Both the position numbers and the translations under genes were made by a program. The notes below the pieces were generated by a model. The model was not told the origin of the DNA, did not search any database, and was given only the letters and a program-made list of their open reading frames with translations. Shown piece after piece: positions 40,040-48,835 of a DNA stretch of 64,000 nt. This DNA comes from TMED14 sp002378565. GTDB taxonomy: Bacteria; Bacteroidota; Bacteroidia; Flavobacteriales; Schleiferiaceae. Each line of letters begins with the position of its first letter. Within the stretch, counting starts at the first letter, position 1. The stretch spans positions 1,550,001 to 1,614,000 of the forward strand of contig OX044356.1 in assembly GCA_943846715.1 (NCBI GenBank). Reading direction: 5' to 3'.

Positions 40040-41587
40040 TTAACCTAATGTTTGTATGGCAGCATCCATGCGGGATTCTGCAGCCGGCTGCCCTAAAAGG
40101 GCCATAACAGCGAAAATGGAAGGTCCTTTGGTGACGCCAGCAATCGCCAACCTTAACACAGGTCCAACTTGGCCAAACCCCAATTCATGTGAGGCTAAAT
40201 AGGTTTTGAATGCTGCTTCCAAAGACGCCGCGCTGTAGTCGGTGTCAGCAAACAAAACCTTCAGGCCGCGCACATAGCCGGCGGCGTCAGGGGTCCATTT
40301 TTTTGTCACCATTTTCTCCTCATAGGTTGTGGGCGCTTCTAAAATACTGGTGGACGCATCCAAAACATCGCTGATGAATTCAGCGCGCTCAATGAACAGC
40401 TCAAGCAAGGCATCAGCCATGGCTGGGCTAGCAATAGAGAAGCCTCGATCAACCGCCTCATCCATCAAGAGTTCGCGAAGCACAGAAGGGTCTAGTGCGC
40501 GTAAATGCTGCTGGTTGAACCACCGAGCCTTGGCAAAATCGAAGCGAGCGCCGGCCTTGTGTACTTTGCTTAGGTTGAATTGTTCAACCAAAGCATCCAA
40601 GGAAAAGATTTCTTCATTGTTGCCAGGGTTCCAACCTAAAAAGGCCAACATATTAACAAAACCTTGCGGTAAAAACCCAAGCTCACGGTAGCCGCTTGCG
40701 GTCTCGCTATTGCTGGGGTTGACCCAATTGATGGGGAATACAGGGAAACCAAGGCGGTCCCCGTCTCGCTTGGATAGTTTGCCATTCCCGTCAGGCCTAA
40801 GCAACAAAGACAAGTGAGCAAAGGTGGGCGCCTGCCAACCAAAGCATTCATACAACAAGACATGAAGTGGCGCAGAGGGCAACCACTCCTCACCGCGAAT
40901 CACGTGGGTGATGCCCATCAAGTGGTCATCTACAATGTTGGCTAAATGGTAAGTTGGCATGCCATCGCCCTTGAGTAAAACCTTGTCATCAATGTGAGCG
41001 CTGTCAACACGAACCCAGCCGCGAACCATGTCTTCAAACTTCACCTCTACGTTGCGGGGTATTTTCATGCGAATAACATAGGGATCGCCCGCATCAAGCA
41101 GTCGCTGAACCTCATCTTCAGAAAGGGTTAGGCTGTTGCGAAGGGTGGTGCGGGTGATGCTGTTGTATTGGAAATTGGCTTTACCAACAGACTTTGCGCG
41201 CTCACGAATCGCCGTTAATTCTTCCGGGCTATCAAAGGCGATGTAGGCGTGGCCAGAGTCAAGGAGTTGATCTGCGTAAGCGCGGTATATAGGCTTACGC
41301 TCAGACTGCCGATAGGGCGCATGAGGTCCGCCATCAGGTAAGCCAGAACCAACGCCTTCATCAGGCCCAATACCACACCAGTTCAACGCCTCAACAATGT
41401 AGGCTTCTGCGCCGGGCACAAAACGTGTCTGATCAGTGTCTTCAACGCGAAGAATGAAGCTGCCTCCATGCTGCTTAGCAAAGAGGTAATTGTAGAGTGC
41501 TGTGCGCACCCCCCCTATATGTAGAGGACCTGTGGGGCTTGGCGCAAACCGAACGCGGACGTTACTTTGTGTCATGTTAGGATTCAT
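40040..41587 (-). CDS. gltX: Glutamate-tRNA ligase
   Basis: 515-residue class I synthetase. The HIGH motif is APSPTGPLHIGGVRTALYN and KMSKS reads GKLSKRDGDR. The N-terminal catalytic part and the C-terminal helical anticodon-binding part are both complete. Starts at 41587 or, 12 bp inside, at 41575 are possible. The -7 box at 41596-41603 ends 8 bp before 41587, giving a near-leaderless message. No GatABC genes are visible, so it is not known whether it also charges tRNA-Gln. Confidence 0.96.
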   Translation of the reverse strand: MNPNMTQSNVRVRFAPSPTGPLHIGGVRTALYNYLFAKQHGGSFILRVEDTDQTRFVPGAEAYIVEALNWCGIGPDEGVGSGLPDGGPHAPYRQSERKPIYRAYADQLLDSGHAYIAFDSPEELTAIRERAKSVGKANFQYNSITRTTLRNSLTLSEDEVQRLLDAGDPYVIRMKIPRNVEVKFEDMVRGWVRVDSAHIDDKVLLKGDGMPTYHLANIVDDHLMGITHVIRGEEWLPSAPLHVLLYECFGWQAPTFAHLSLLLRPDGNGKLSKRDGDRLGFPVFPINWVNPSNSETASGYRELGFLPQGFVNMLAFLGWNPGNNEEIFSLDALVEQFNLSKVHKAGARFDFAKARWFNQQHLRALDPSVLRELLMDEAVDRGFSIASPAMADALLELFIERAEFISDVLDASTSILEAPTTYEEKMVTKKWTPDAAGYVRGLKVLFADTDYSAASLEAAFKTYLASHELGFGQVGPVLRLAIAGVTKGPSIFAVMALLGQPAAESRMDAAIQTLG

Positions 41588-41595
41588 GTGAACGA

Positions 41596-41603
41596 CAAAG
41601 GTA
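41596..41603 (-). promoter_or_regulatory. -7 box for gltX
   Basis: TACCTTTG on the minus strand, exact TAnnTTTG, 8 bp before the gltX ATG at 41587. It shares the 47 bp divergent gap with the lysS promoter. Confidence 0.6.
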
Positions 41604-41622
41604 AGTGCATGCAGACCGGGAT

Positions 41623-41630
41623 TATCTTTA
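41623..41630 (+). promoter_or_regulatory. Likely -7 box for lysS
   Basis: TATCTTTA, one mismatch to TAnnTTTG, ends 4 bp before the lysS ATG at 41635; the transcript would be leaderless. It lies 19 bp from the gltX -7 box, where gltX would have its -33. Confidence 0.4.
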
Positions 41631-41634
41631 CCCC

Positions 41635-43149
41635 ATGGAGCAACAACTCAATGAACAAGAAATACTGCGTCGAGCATCTCTAGAAAAGATGCGGGAAATG
41701 GGCATCAACCCCTACCCAGCAGCAGAGGTCCCAGTGACCCATAGCTCAGCGGCAATCCATGCCCAATTTTCCAAGGACCCCGAGGCGCTCAACGCGGTTT
41801 GTGTGGCGGGAAGAATCATGAGCAAACGCATCATGGGTAAGGCATCCTTCGTGGTCATCCAAGACAGTGAGGGCCGAGTTCAAGCCTACGTGAGCCGCGA
41901 TGAAATCTGTCCCCTAGAGGATAAAAGCCTGTACAATGACGTCTTCAAAAAGCACCTGGATATCGGTGACTTTGTGGCTGTTGAGGGCACAGTATTCACT
42001 ACAAAAACAGGTGAAACAACTGTAAGGGCTGCGAAATTGACGGTGCTTGCAAAAGCTCTTAGGCCACTTCCTGTGGTTAAAACGGACGCGGACGGCAAGG
42101 TTCATGACGCCTTTGCAGACCCGGAATTGCGGTACCGACAGCGCTATGTTGACTTGGTGGTCAATGAAAAAGTGAAATCCACATTCATCACCCGATCAAA
42201 GATGATGCGCGCCATGCGAAAAAACTTTGATGACCAAGGCTGGATGGAGGTGGAGACCCCCATTTTGCAACCCACCCCTGGGGGCGCAGCAGCGCGACCG
42301 TTTGTCACCCACCACAACACCTTAGACATGCCTTTGTACCTAAGGATAGCAAATGAGCTTTACCTGAAGCGACTGATCGTGGGTGGCTTTGAAGGGGTTT
42401 ATGAGTTTGCAAAAGACTTTCGCAACGAAGGCATGGACCGAACACACAATCCAGAGTTCACGGTGATGGAGCTTTACGTGGCCTACAAGGATTACCATTG
42501 GATGATGGCCTTCACGGAAAACCTTTTGGAGTCTATGGCTAAAGAGGTGCTTGGCAGCACCGACCTACCGTCAGGAGACAACGTCATCGCTTTGAAAACG
42601 CCCTTCCCTCGCGTGCCCATTTTGGACGCCATCAAAACCCACACAGGCTTGGATCTGATTGGGCAGTCTGAGCAAGAGCTGAGGGATTCGGCAACAAGCA
42701 TTGGCATTGAATCAGCACCTGAGTGGGGCTCAGGAAAAATCATTGATGAAATATTTGGTGCGCGCTGTGAAGCACACTACATCCAGCCAACATTCATCAC
42801 CGACTACCCTGTTGAGATGTCGCCACTAACCAAGGCGCACAGAGATGACCCAAGGCTGACTGAGCGCTTTGAGCTGATGATCAACGGCAAAGAAATAGCC
42901 AATGCCTACAGTGAGCTCAATGACCCCATTGAGCAGCGCGCCCGCTTTGAGCAGCAGCTGGCTCTGACAGAAAAAGGGGACGACGAAGCCATGTTCATTG
43001 ATCAAGATTTTCTTAGGGCCTTAGAGTACGGCATGCCACCCACATCGGGCATTGGTATTGGCATGGATCGCCTTACAATGTTGTTCACCAACCAATCAAG
43101 CATCCAGGAGGTGTTGTTCTTCCCCCAAATGCGCCAAGAGAAAGCGTAG
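41635..43149 (+). CDS. lysS: Lysine-tRNA ligase, class II
   Basis: 504-residue class IIb synthetase with N-terminal OB-fold anticodon domain (GRIMSKRIMGKASFVVIQDS) and catalytic core: motif 2 in KDFRNEGMDRTHNPEFTVME, motif 3 in GIGIGMDRLTMLF. Start at MEQQLNEQEILRRASLEKMR (41635), matching the usual SEQE-x-x-RR beginning; the ORF's earlier GTG at 41605 is not used. Confidence 0.96.
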   Translation: MEQQLNEQEILRRASLEKMREMGINPYPAAEVPVTHSSAAIHAQFSKDPEALNAVCVAGRIMSKRIMGKASFVVIQDSEGRVQAYVSRDEICPLEDKSLYNDVFKKHLDIGDFVAVEGTVFTTKTGETTVRAAKLTVLAKALRPLPVVKTDADGKVHDAFADPELRYRQRYVDLVVNEKVKSTFITRSKMMRAMRKNFDDQGWMEVETPILQPTPGGAAARPFVTHHNTLDMPLYLRIANELYLKRLIVGGFEGVYEFAKDFRNEGMDRTHNPEFTVMELYVAYKDYHWMMAFTENLLESMAKEVLGSTDLPSGDNVIALKTPFPRVPILDAIKTHTGLDLIGQSEQELRDSATSIGIESAPEWGSGKIIDEIFGARCEAHYIQPTFITDYPVEMSPLTKAHRDDPRLTERFELMINGKEIANAYSELNDPIEQRARFEQQLALTEKGDDEAMFIDQDFLRALEYGMPPTSGIGIGMDRLTMLFTNQSSIQEVLFFPQMRQEKA

Positions 43150-43179
43150 TTTGCCAACCATCAAACAAACCACAACACC

Positions 43180-43224
43180 ATGAGAATTTCAACAATCACA
43201 CTTGGTGCACTGGTGCTAATTTAA
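43180..43224 (+). pseudogene. Truncated signal-peptide ORF at the edge of the AT-rich island
   Basis: MRISTITLGALVLI then stop, 14 codons. This looks like the first half of a signal peptide whose gene was cut when the AT-rich DNA arrived: composition falls sharply at about 43218. May also be coincidence. Confidence 0.3.
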
Positions 43225-43240
43225 CTATCCCCCTTTTTTA

Positions 43241-43274
43241 ACAAAATTTTAATTTTTAGAAAATTAAAATTTGT
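43241..43274. terminator. AT-rich hairpin after the DUF1028 gene
   Basis: ACAAAATTTTAATTT and AAATTAAAATTTGT are near-perfect arms about a short loop, 32 bp past the DUF1028 stop. Likely a transcription end in this island, weak without GC pairs. Confidence 0.4.
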
Positions 43275-43305
43275 AAAAAGTTCTTAAATAAATGTTTTTA
43301 AGACT

Positions 43306-44295
43306 TTATAAATTTTTTAAGTATGAATCTAAATCGTTAAATTCCATTGAAATAAGCCCTGATTTTGGTAATCTATAAATTAATTTTTTCCAATTCGGAT
43401 TTTCTTTAAATACCCTTTTTAAAATTGGTCTAGCAGCTTCTTTTTTGCCATTGTTTAAAAGCGCTATTGCTTTCCAAAAACTCATTTCATGATTTTCAGG
43501 ATACAGAGCTTGTGCTTTTCCATATTCGCTTAACGCTTTGTTTATGTCGTTTTCTCCGATTGCCAGATCTCCTTTGTTCATGTGACCATAGGCCCTGTGA
43601 ACCCTTAAGAGTCTTTTAATTTCTTTTATTGGATCACTGCTGTCATCTACTCTAAGATCAATTTTTTTATCCTCCCAAACATTAGAAGTTTTTTCAGCAC
43701 CCACAACTATTAGTGCTGCGGATTGCTTCCCTCTAATATCACCCCCCACTCTTTCAGCAGCTTCAAATACTTTAATAATTCTTTCAGCTAAGGGAAGATT
43801 GGAATTATCTTGAAATGCTTTTTTCATTGCAGGAATAACGTTATCATTTAACATCATATTGGCCTGAACGGAAAAATTTTCACCAACAAAATGCCCCGCG
43901 CTTTCTATACATTTTTCTCCAGTGAACGCATTTACTGATCCATTAGCGTCAAGCATTGCTGCTTGTCTAAAATCTCTTCCTTCGTCTTTGTCTGTCAAAT
44001 TTTTTAATGCGTCTTCAGCTGATACGCCATTTTCCATAAGTTCAATCCCGTTAGGGCCATAACTTGGATTAACAAACGATTGAGTAGCGACAACGCCTAC
44101 GCCAGATTTCCCCCAGCTAACTAACGTGCCAACAGAAAACCAATGACTTTGAACTCCAACCGCCATTTCACCTGTATTAGTATCCTTTGCAACGATAGAG
44201 TAGGTATGTGCAAATTGATCAGAGTATGGATTTGTTTGTCCGCTTGAAACAAAAGGAAAAACCAGTAATAGAAAAATAATGAGTTTTTTTATCAT
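43306..44295 (-). CDS. Secreted DUF1028 protein with TPR tail
   Basis: 329 residues: signal peptide IKKLIIFLLLVFPFVSSGQ, then a DUF1028 domain (putative Ntn-hydrolase fold) beginning HTYSIVAKDTNTGEMAVGVQ and GVVATQSFVNPSYGPNGIEL, followed by TPR-like repeats from about residue 240 (INKALSEYGKAQALYPENHE). DUF1028 proteins are of unknown function. The start at 44295 gives a clean signal peptide; a further upstream ATG at 44358 exists. The gene is far more AT-rich than lysS and mutS2 on either side, which suggests recent transfer from a low-GC relative. Confidence 0.85.
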   Translation of the reverse strand: MIKKLIIFLLLVFPFVSSGQTNPYSDQFAHTYSIVAKDTNTGEMAVGVQSHWFSVGTLVSWGKSGVGVVATQSFVNPSYGPNGIELMENGVSAEDALKNLTDKDEGRDFRQAAMLDANGSVNAFTGEKCIESAGHFVGENFSVQANMMLNDNVIPAMKKAFQDNSNLPLAERIIKVFEAAERVGGDIRGKQSAALIVVGAEKTSNVWEDKKIDLRVDDSSDPIKEIKRLLRVHRAYGHMNKGDLAIGENDINKALSEYGKAQALYPENHEMSFWKAIALLNNGKKEAARPILKRVFKENPNWKKLIYRLPKSGLISMEFNDLDSYLKNL

Positions 44296-44502
44296 TCCAA
44301 AAGCAACAATCAGTTTAAAGTTTTTATTTTCCATTAAGTCTTCAAATATTTTTTTCATGATTTATTTATTTAATGCCCCGGAAGACCCCCCTCCACTATT
44401 ATCATTTATAAGTATTCAAAGAAGCTGGACTTCTTGGTTTGGAGTAATTTACAAAATATTAGTTGATTGATGACCCCAAAAACCCGCAACCACGACCTCA
44501 CC
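44296..44502. other. AT-rich intergenic DNA, right end of the island
   Basis: 207 bp between the DUF1028 start and mutS2. It holds a hairpin AAGAAG-CTGGA-CTTCTT (44419-44435). Composition turns back to the normal level around 44465. TAATTTA is present at both island ends (43217-43223 and 44445-44451), possibly by chance. Confidence 0.4.
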
Positions 44503-46659
44503 ATGATGTACCCAACATCCGCGCATGAGGCGTTAGATTTCACAACCTTAACCGCCATGGTGGCGTCGTATGCATCCACCAATAAGGCCCGGTTGGCCTT
44601 GATTGACTTAAAGCCTAGCGCAAATCGCCGGGCCATAGAGGAGGAGCTGTCCCAAGTGGATGAGCTATTGAAGCTAAGTGAGCAGGGACACCGCTTGCCT
44701 GCGGTAGCGGCAGAAGCGATCGATGACGCCATGCCTTTGTTGCGGGTCAAGGACGCGGTCCTGCCCATAGAACTATTCATGGCCATTCATGCGCAAGCCA
44801 CCGCCTACGCCAATGCCTACCGATTCACGCAAAAACACCGCGAGCAAGCCCCATCAATGGCAGCGATGCTTCGCCCATTCCCACCCATTCCTGAAATACC
44901 CGCAGCCATTGATGGGGTGTTTGAGCGCAACGGGCAAATCCGAGGCAACGCATCCAAGGAGCTCAAAGCCATTCGCTTTGAGTTAACCAGTAGGCGATCG
45001 CAAGGTGATCGCTTGTTTTACCAAGTGATGCGCCGCATGGACAAGTCAGGTTGGTTGGCTGATATCCGTGAATCGGTGAGCAATGACCGGCGCGTGCTGG
45101 CCATTAAGTCTGCGTACAAAAGCAAAGTCAACGGCGCCTTTCATGGCAGCTCTGCCAAGCAATCCTTGACCTACCTCGAGCCCATTGAATGCTTAGCTAT
45201 CAATGCGGAAATAGGAGATTTATTGGACCAAGAGATGCAGGAAATTCGCCGCATACTCAAAGCGCTAACAGCTGAAATACAGCCATTCATGCAAGAAATC
45301 AAAGGCTGCGATGAGCGCCTTCACGCCCTGGACAGCCTGCATGCACGGTCCCGCTTTGCTGAAGTGGAAGGCTGCATCCTTCCGCGCATCAGTCACGACA
45401 TGACCCTGGACATCAAAAAAGGCATCAACCCCATCCTTCGGGCTGCCCACCAAGGCGATTCAACGGACATCATTCCCTTAGATGTTCAGCTCAACCCATC
45501 GCAGCGATTGTTGGTGATCAGCGGGCCCAATGCGGGCGGAAAATCCCTAGCCTTGAAGACGGTTGGCCTGTTTCAAATGATGCTGCAAAGCGGCCTACTG
45601 ATACCCGCTCACCCTAAAACTGTTTTGCCCTGGTTTGATCGCATCATGGTTGATTTAGGTGACGCGCAAAGTGTTGAAAACGAACTGTCCACTTATTCAG
45701 GCAAACTCACCAAAGTGCGAGACATGATGGCGGAGGCAAACGCCAACACCCTGTGCTTGGTCGACGAGTTTGGTAGCGGATCGGACCCTGAGCTTGGTTC
45801 AGCCATGGCGTCAGTTTGCATGCAAGAGCTCCACCTGAGCCAGTGCCTAGGGGTGTTCACCACACACTACAACAGCATCAAAGCCTTAGGGGAGGAGCTT
45901 GAGGGCGCATGCAACGCCAACATGGCCTTTGACCTGACAAGCTTTGAGCCCTTGTTTCAGTTGATCATGGGTGTCCCGGGATCCTCGTACACATTTGAAG
46001 TGGCACAGCGGGTAGGTTTGCCAAAAAGGCTCATGAAAGAGGCCAAACAAATCCTTGCTGCAGACAGCTTGGCGGTGGACCGGCTGTTGGTTGGTTTACA
46101 AAAGCAGCGAAGCACTCTGGACAAAAACCGGACAGAGGTAAGCAAGCGACTAGAGGACTTGGAAAACCTGAAGCAAACACAGGACAAGCAGATTCAATCC
46201 CTTGAAAATAAACTCAGCAGAGCCTCTGCAGACAATGCGGCCATCGCCGACCAACTCATGTGGGGTAAGCGACTTGAACAATGGGCCAGCAGTTGGCAAA
46301 AAGCAAAAACACAAAAGGCTCGCAACGAGATCAAAGACCGAATGGTTCGCTTGGTGTCTGAGCGAGTGAAAGCTACCAAGCGTCAAGTGACGCGCATTGA
46401 AACAGTGAAACAGCAAGCCAATCGCCAGGCCTTAGAGCTGCTGTGGTCCATGCCCGTGAAGGTGGGGGACAAAGTGAAGGTTGTGCACGGTGGCCGCCAA
46501 GCGGGAGAGGTCATGGAGGTCAGGAAAAACAAGTTTCTTATCCAGTTGGGCGGGGTCTTGTCCACATGGGCCGAACGGAAGGACTTCGTCCACTGGACAC
46601 ACAGAAACCAGGTTCAGCTCAAAGCAAAACCACCCAACAAAAAGCAACCCAAACCTTAG
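44503..46659 (+). CDS. MutS2-type endonuclease/ATPase without Smr domain
   Basis: 718 residues of MutS2 type, proteins that act on recombination intermediates or collided ribosomes rather than mismatches. The Walker A motif is SGPNAGGKSLALKT, and LCLVDEFGSGSDPELGSA is Walker B, followed by the FTTHYNSIKAL H-loop. A long coiled coil (SKRLEDLENLKQTQDKQ) follows. The C-terminal Smr nuclease domain of the longer MutS2 proteins is absent; a KOW-like end (VGDKVKVVHGGRQAGEV) is the last recognisable part. Start at MMYPTSAHEALDF (44503). Confidence 0.85.
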   Translation: MMYPTSAHEALDFTTLTAMVASYASTNKARLALIDLKPSANRRAIEEELSQVDELLKLSEQGHRLPAVAAEAIDDAMPLLRVKDAVLPIELFMAIHAQATAYANAYRFTQKHREQAPSMAAMLRPFPPIPEIPAAIDGVFERNGQIRGNASKELKAIRFELTSRRSQGDRLFYQVMRRMDKSGWLADIRESVSNDRRVLAIKSAYKSKVNGAFHGSSAKQSLTYLEPIECLAINAEIGDLLDQEMQEIRRILKALTAEIQPFMQEIKGCDERLHALDSLHARSRFAEVEGCILPRISHDMTLDIKKGINPILRAAHQGDSTDIIPLDVQLNPSQRLLVISGPNAGGKSLALKTVGLFQMMLQSGLLIPAHPKTVLPWFDRIMVDLGDAQSVENELSTYSGKLTKVRDMMAEANANTLCLVDEFGSGSDPELGSAMASVCMQELHLSQCLGVFTTHYNSIKALGEELEGACNANMAFDLTSFEPLFQLIMGVPGSSYTFEVAQRVGLPKRLMKEAKQILAADSLAVDRLLVGLQKQRSTLDKNRTEVSKRLEDLENLKQTQDKQIQSLENKLSRASADNAAIADQLMWGKRLEQWASSWQKAKTQKARNEIKDRMVRLVSERVKATKRQVTRIETVKQQANRQALELLWSMPVKVGDKVKVVHGGRQAGEVMEVRKNKFLIQLGGVLSTWAERKDFVHWTHRNQVQLKAKPPNKKQPKP

Positions 46660-46742
46660 CTGAATCTGCGTGTGGCAACCCCGTCGTTGCGTGGCAATCA
46701 AGGGCGAGGTTAAAGCGGACCCGTGGTCATTACTTTAGCAGC

Positions 46743-47252
46743 ATGAAGGATCAAATAGAAGGTGTTTCGGTTCGCTGGTCTGAAAAATCAGACATGCCAG
46801 CTGTTTTGTCGCTCATTCATGAGTTGGCACTGTTCGAAAAAGCACCTGAAGAGGTTTCTGTGACTATCGATCAGCTCACAAAAGATTGGGAATTGAAAAA
46901 ATTCGTTTGCATGCTTGCTGTTTCAGACGCTTCAAATGAAGTTTACGGTATGGCTCTTTGTTATGAACGGTATTCAACATGGAAAGGGTTGACTGCTCAC
47001 TTGGAAGACCTGATTGTTAGAGCTCCCTTAAGAGGTCGGGGGATAGGCGGCCGCTTGATGGAGGCAGCTGTTCAGTGGGCTCGGTCCATCGATGCACAGC
47101 GACTGCATTGGGAGGTTTTAGACTGGAACACGCCGGCGATTAAATTCTACGAATCGATGGGGTCAGAAATCCTTAAAGACTGGTACCCTTGCAGGTTGTC
47201 TGGATCTGACTTGACTGATTACCCCTTCAAATACCCGCCATTTATTTGTTAG
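46743..47252 (+). CDS. GNAT acetyltransferase, SSAT-like
   Basis: 169-residue N-acetyltransferase with acetyl-CoA loop APLRGRGIGGRLMEAAVQWA and the downstream HWEVLDWNTPAIKFYESMG. The pattern LSLIHELALFEKAPEE near the N-terminus resembles spermidine/spermine acetyltransferase-like proteins, but the substrate is unknown. The apparent upstream frame is inside mutS2; the ATG at 46743 gives a normal start. Confidence 0.82.
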   Translation: MKDQIEGVSVRWSEKSDMPAVLSLIHELALFEKAPEEVSVTIDQLTKDWELKKFVCMLAVSDASNEVYGMALCYERYSTWKGLTAHLEDLIVRAPLRGRGIGGRLMEAAVQWARSIDAQRLHWEVLDWNTPAIKFYESMGSEILKDWYPCRLSGSDLTDYPFKYPPFIC

Positions 47253-47314
47253 TCAAACACGACCATCAGGTCTGTTTTTCGCACGCAATGAGTTTTTATA
47301 AATAGCGAGAAAAT

Positions 47315-47328
47315 GCCATAAAAATGGC
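47315..47328. terminator. Weak hairpin between convergent genes
   Basis: GCCATAAAAATGGC forms a 5 bp stem with a 4 nt loop in the A/T-rich 121 bp gap between the GNAT gene and the ABC ATPase gene. On the minus strand it is followed by ATTTTCT. Low confidence. Confidence 0.3.
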
Positions 47329-47373
47329 TAAAAACCGATAAAAATTGATTAAAATGGGTTGTTTTTCCTGTTT

Positions 47374-48834
47374 TTAGTCTAAAACAAGAACGGCGTCACT
47401 CATGTAATCGACCACCAACTCATCGTGACTGATGAAGAGGTAACTGAAGCTGTGTTGCTCCTTCAGGTCATTCAAAAGGTTCAGCACTTGTGCCTGAATG
47501 CTGACATCCAAGGCGGCCACCGATTCATCACAGATGATCAACTTAGGCTCAACCGCCAGAGCCCTGGCAATACCTATCCGTTGGCGCTGTCCGCCAGAGA
47601 ACTCGTGGGGGTACTTGCTTGCGTCTGGCGCCTCAAAACCCACAGACTTTAACAGGTCTTCCATGGCCTGTTTCCTACCCACTGAGTTGCTGTGCAAACC
47701 ATGAACAACCATAGGCTCAGTGATGGCATCACCAATGGTCATTCGTGGCGAAAGCGAGGCAAAGGGGTCTTGAAAAATGTACTGAATGTCTCGGGCCAAT
47801 GCTTGGCGTTTGGCGCCATGGAGTTGATCGATGCGCTCGCCGCGGTAGCGTATTTCACCCGCGTCTGGCTGAACCAGATTCACCAAACATTTGGCAATGG
47901 TTGACTTGCCCGAGCCAGAGGCGCCCACCAGACCCAAGGTTTCTCCTTCATGGATGACAAGACTGAGGTCTTTGACCACAGACTGCCCCGCATAAGCCTT
48001 GCTTAAATCCCTAATTTCAAGCAAGACGGGACCCAATTGACTGGCGGGCCTCTCGCTGTCATCAACCGGCCTGTTTTGCATGAAGTCCTCAACCGTTGGT
48101 AAACGTTTAGGGCGCCGACCTTCCGGGGGCCTGGACACAATCAAGCCTTGAGTGTATGGAGATGTTGGGTGGTTCAAGACTTGCTGGGTCGGGCCGGACT
48201 CCATGAGCTGACCCTGACGCATCACCATCACATGATCAGCCACCCTAGACACCTCTGACAGGTCATGGCTGATGAGTAGCATGGCCATGCCTTCCTGCTT
48301 TTGAAGCTGTCGGATTAAGGACAGAATGTCTGCGGCGACGGAGGCGTCCAAGGCCGTGGTAGGCTCATCTGCAATCACGATGTCAGGATCCATCACCATA
48401 GCCATAGCTATCATGACCCGTTGCCGCTGCCCGCCACTCATTTGATGGGGGTACTTTTTGAATGATTGTTCTGGGTCCGCAATCTGCGTGTGCTTGAACC
48501 ATGTCAACGCCTTTTCGTTGGCCGCCTTTCTGCTCAAGCCAAGGCTTGCTTCGGCGGCCTCTGCCACCTGTCGACCCACCCGCATGGAAGGGTTCAAGGC
48601 AGACATTGGCTCCTGAAAGACCATGGCAACACTTGGCTGCTCACCATGGACGAATGCGGCCTTTGACGTTAGTGAGTTGGGCAATAAGTTCATCATAGCT
48701 AGCGCAGACAAAGACTTGCCTGATCCTGACTCACCCACCAACGCCAAACACTCGCCCTGCTTGAAGCTTAGGCGGATGTCATTGACCAGCAATTGCTCGC
48801 CGGCATGGATGCTTTGGATGTGAAACTCTGCCAT
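47374..48834 (-). CDS. ABC transporter ATPase with two nucleotide-binding domains (peptide-type)
   Basis: 486-residue fused ATPase of the oligopeptide (Dpp/Opp, YejF-like) type. First domain: VGESGSGKSLSALAM, signature MSGGQRQRVMIA, Walker B VIADEPTT. Second domain: VGASGSGKSTIAKCL, signature FSGGQRQRIGIARA, Walker B ICDESVAAL. The start at 48834 lies 1 bp after the previous stop; a longer frame from 48945 runs inside it. Permeases and binding protein are not beside it, so they must be elsewhere. Last gene of a four-gene operon. Confidence 0.92.
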   Translation of the reverse strand: MAEFHIQSIHAGEQLLVNDIRLSFKQGECLALVGESGSGKSLSALAMMNLLPNSLTSKAAFVHGEQPSVAMVFQEPMSALNPSMRVGRQVAEAAEASLGLSRKAANEKALTWFKHTQIADPEQSFKKYPHQMSGGQRQRVMIAMAMVMDPDIVIADEPTTALDASVAADILSLIRQLQKQEGMAMLLISHDLSEVSRVADHVMVMRQGQLMESGPTQQVLNHPTSPYTQGLIVSRPPEGRRPKRLPTVEDFMQNRPVDDSERPASQLGPVLLEIRDLSKAYAGQSVVKDLSLVIHEGETLGLVGASGSGKSTIAKCLVNLVQPDAGEIRYRGERIDQLHGAKRQALARDIQYIFQDPFASLSPRMTIGDAITEPMVVHGLHSNSVGRKQAMEDLLKSVGFEAPDASKYPHEFSGGQRQRIGIARALAVEPKLIICDESVAALDVSIQAQVLNLLNDLKEQHSFSYLFISHDELVVDYMSDAVLVLD

Positions 48835-48835
48835 C

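Noticed and set aside
44406..44786. 126-codon minus-strand frame overlapping mutS2
   Set aside because: Antisense to a clear gene and without family features.
46443..46742. 100-codon upstream extension of the GNAT gene
   Set aside because: It lies in another frame of mutS2; the true start is the ATG at 46743.
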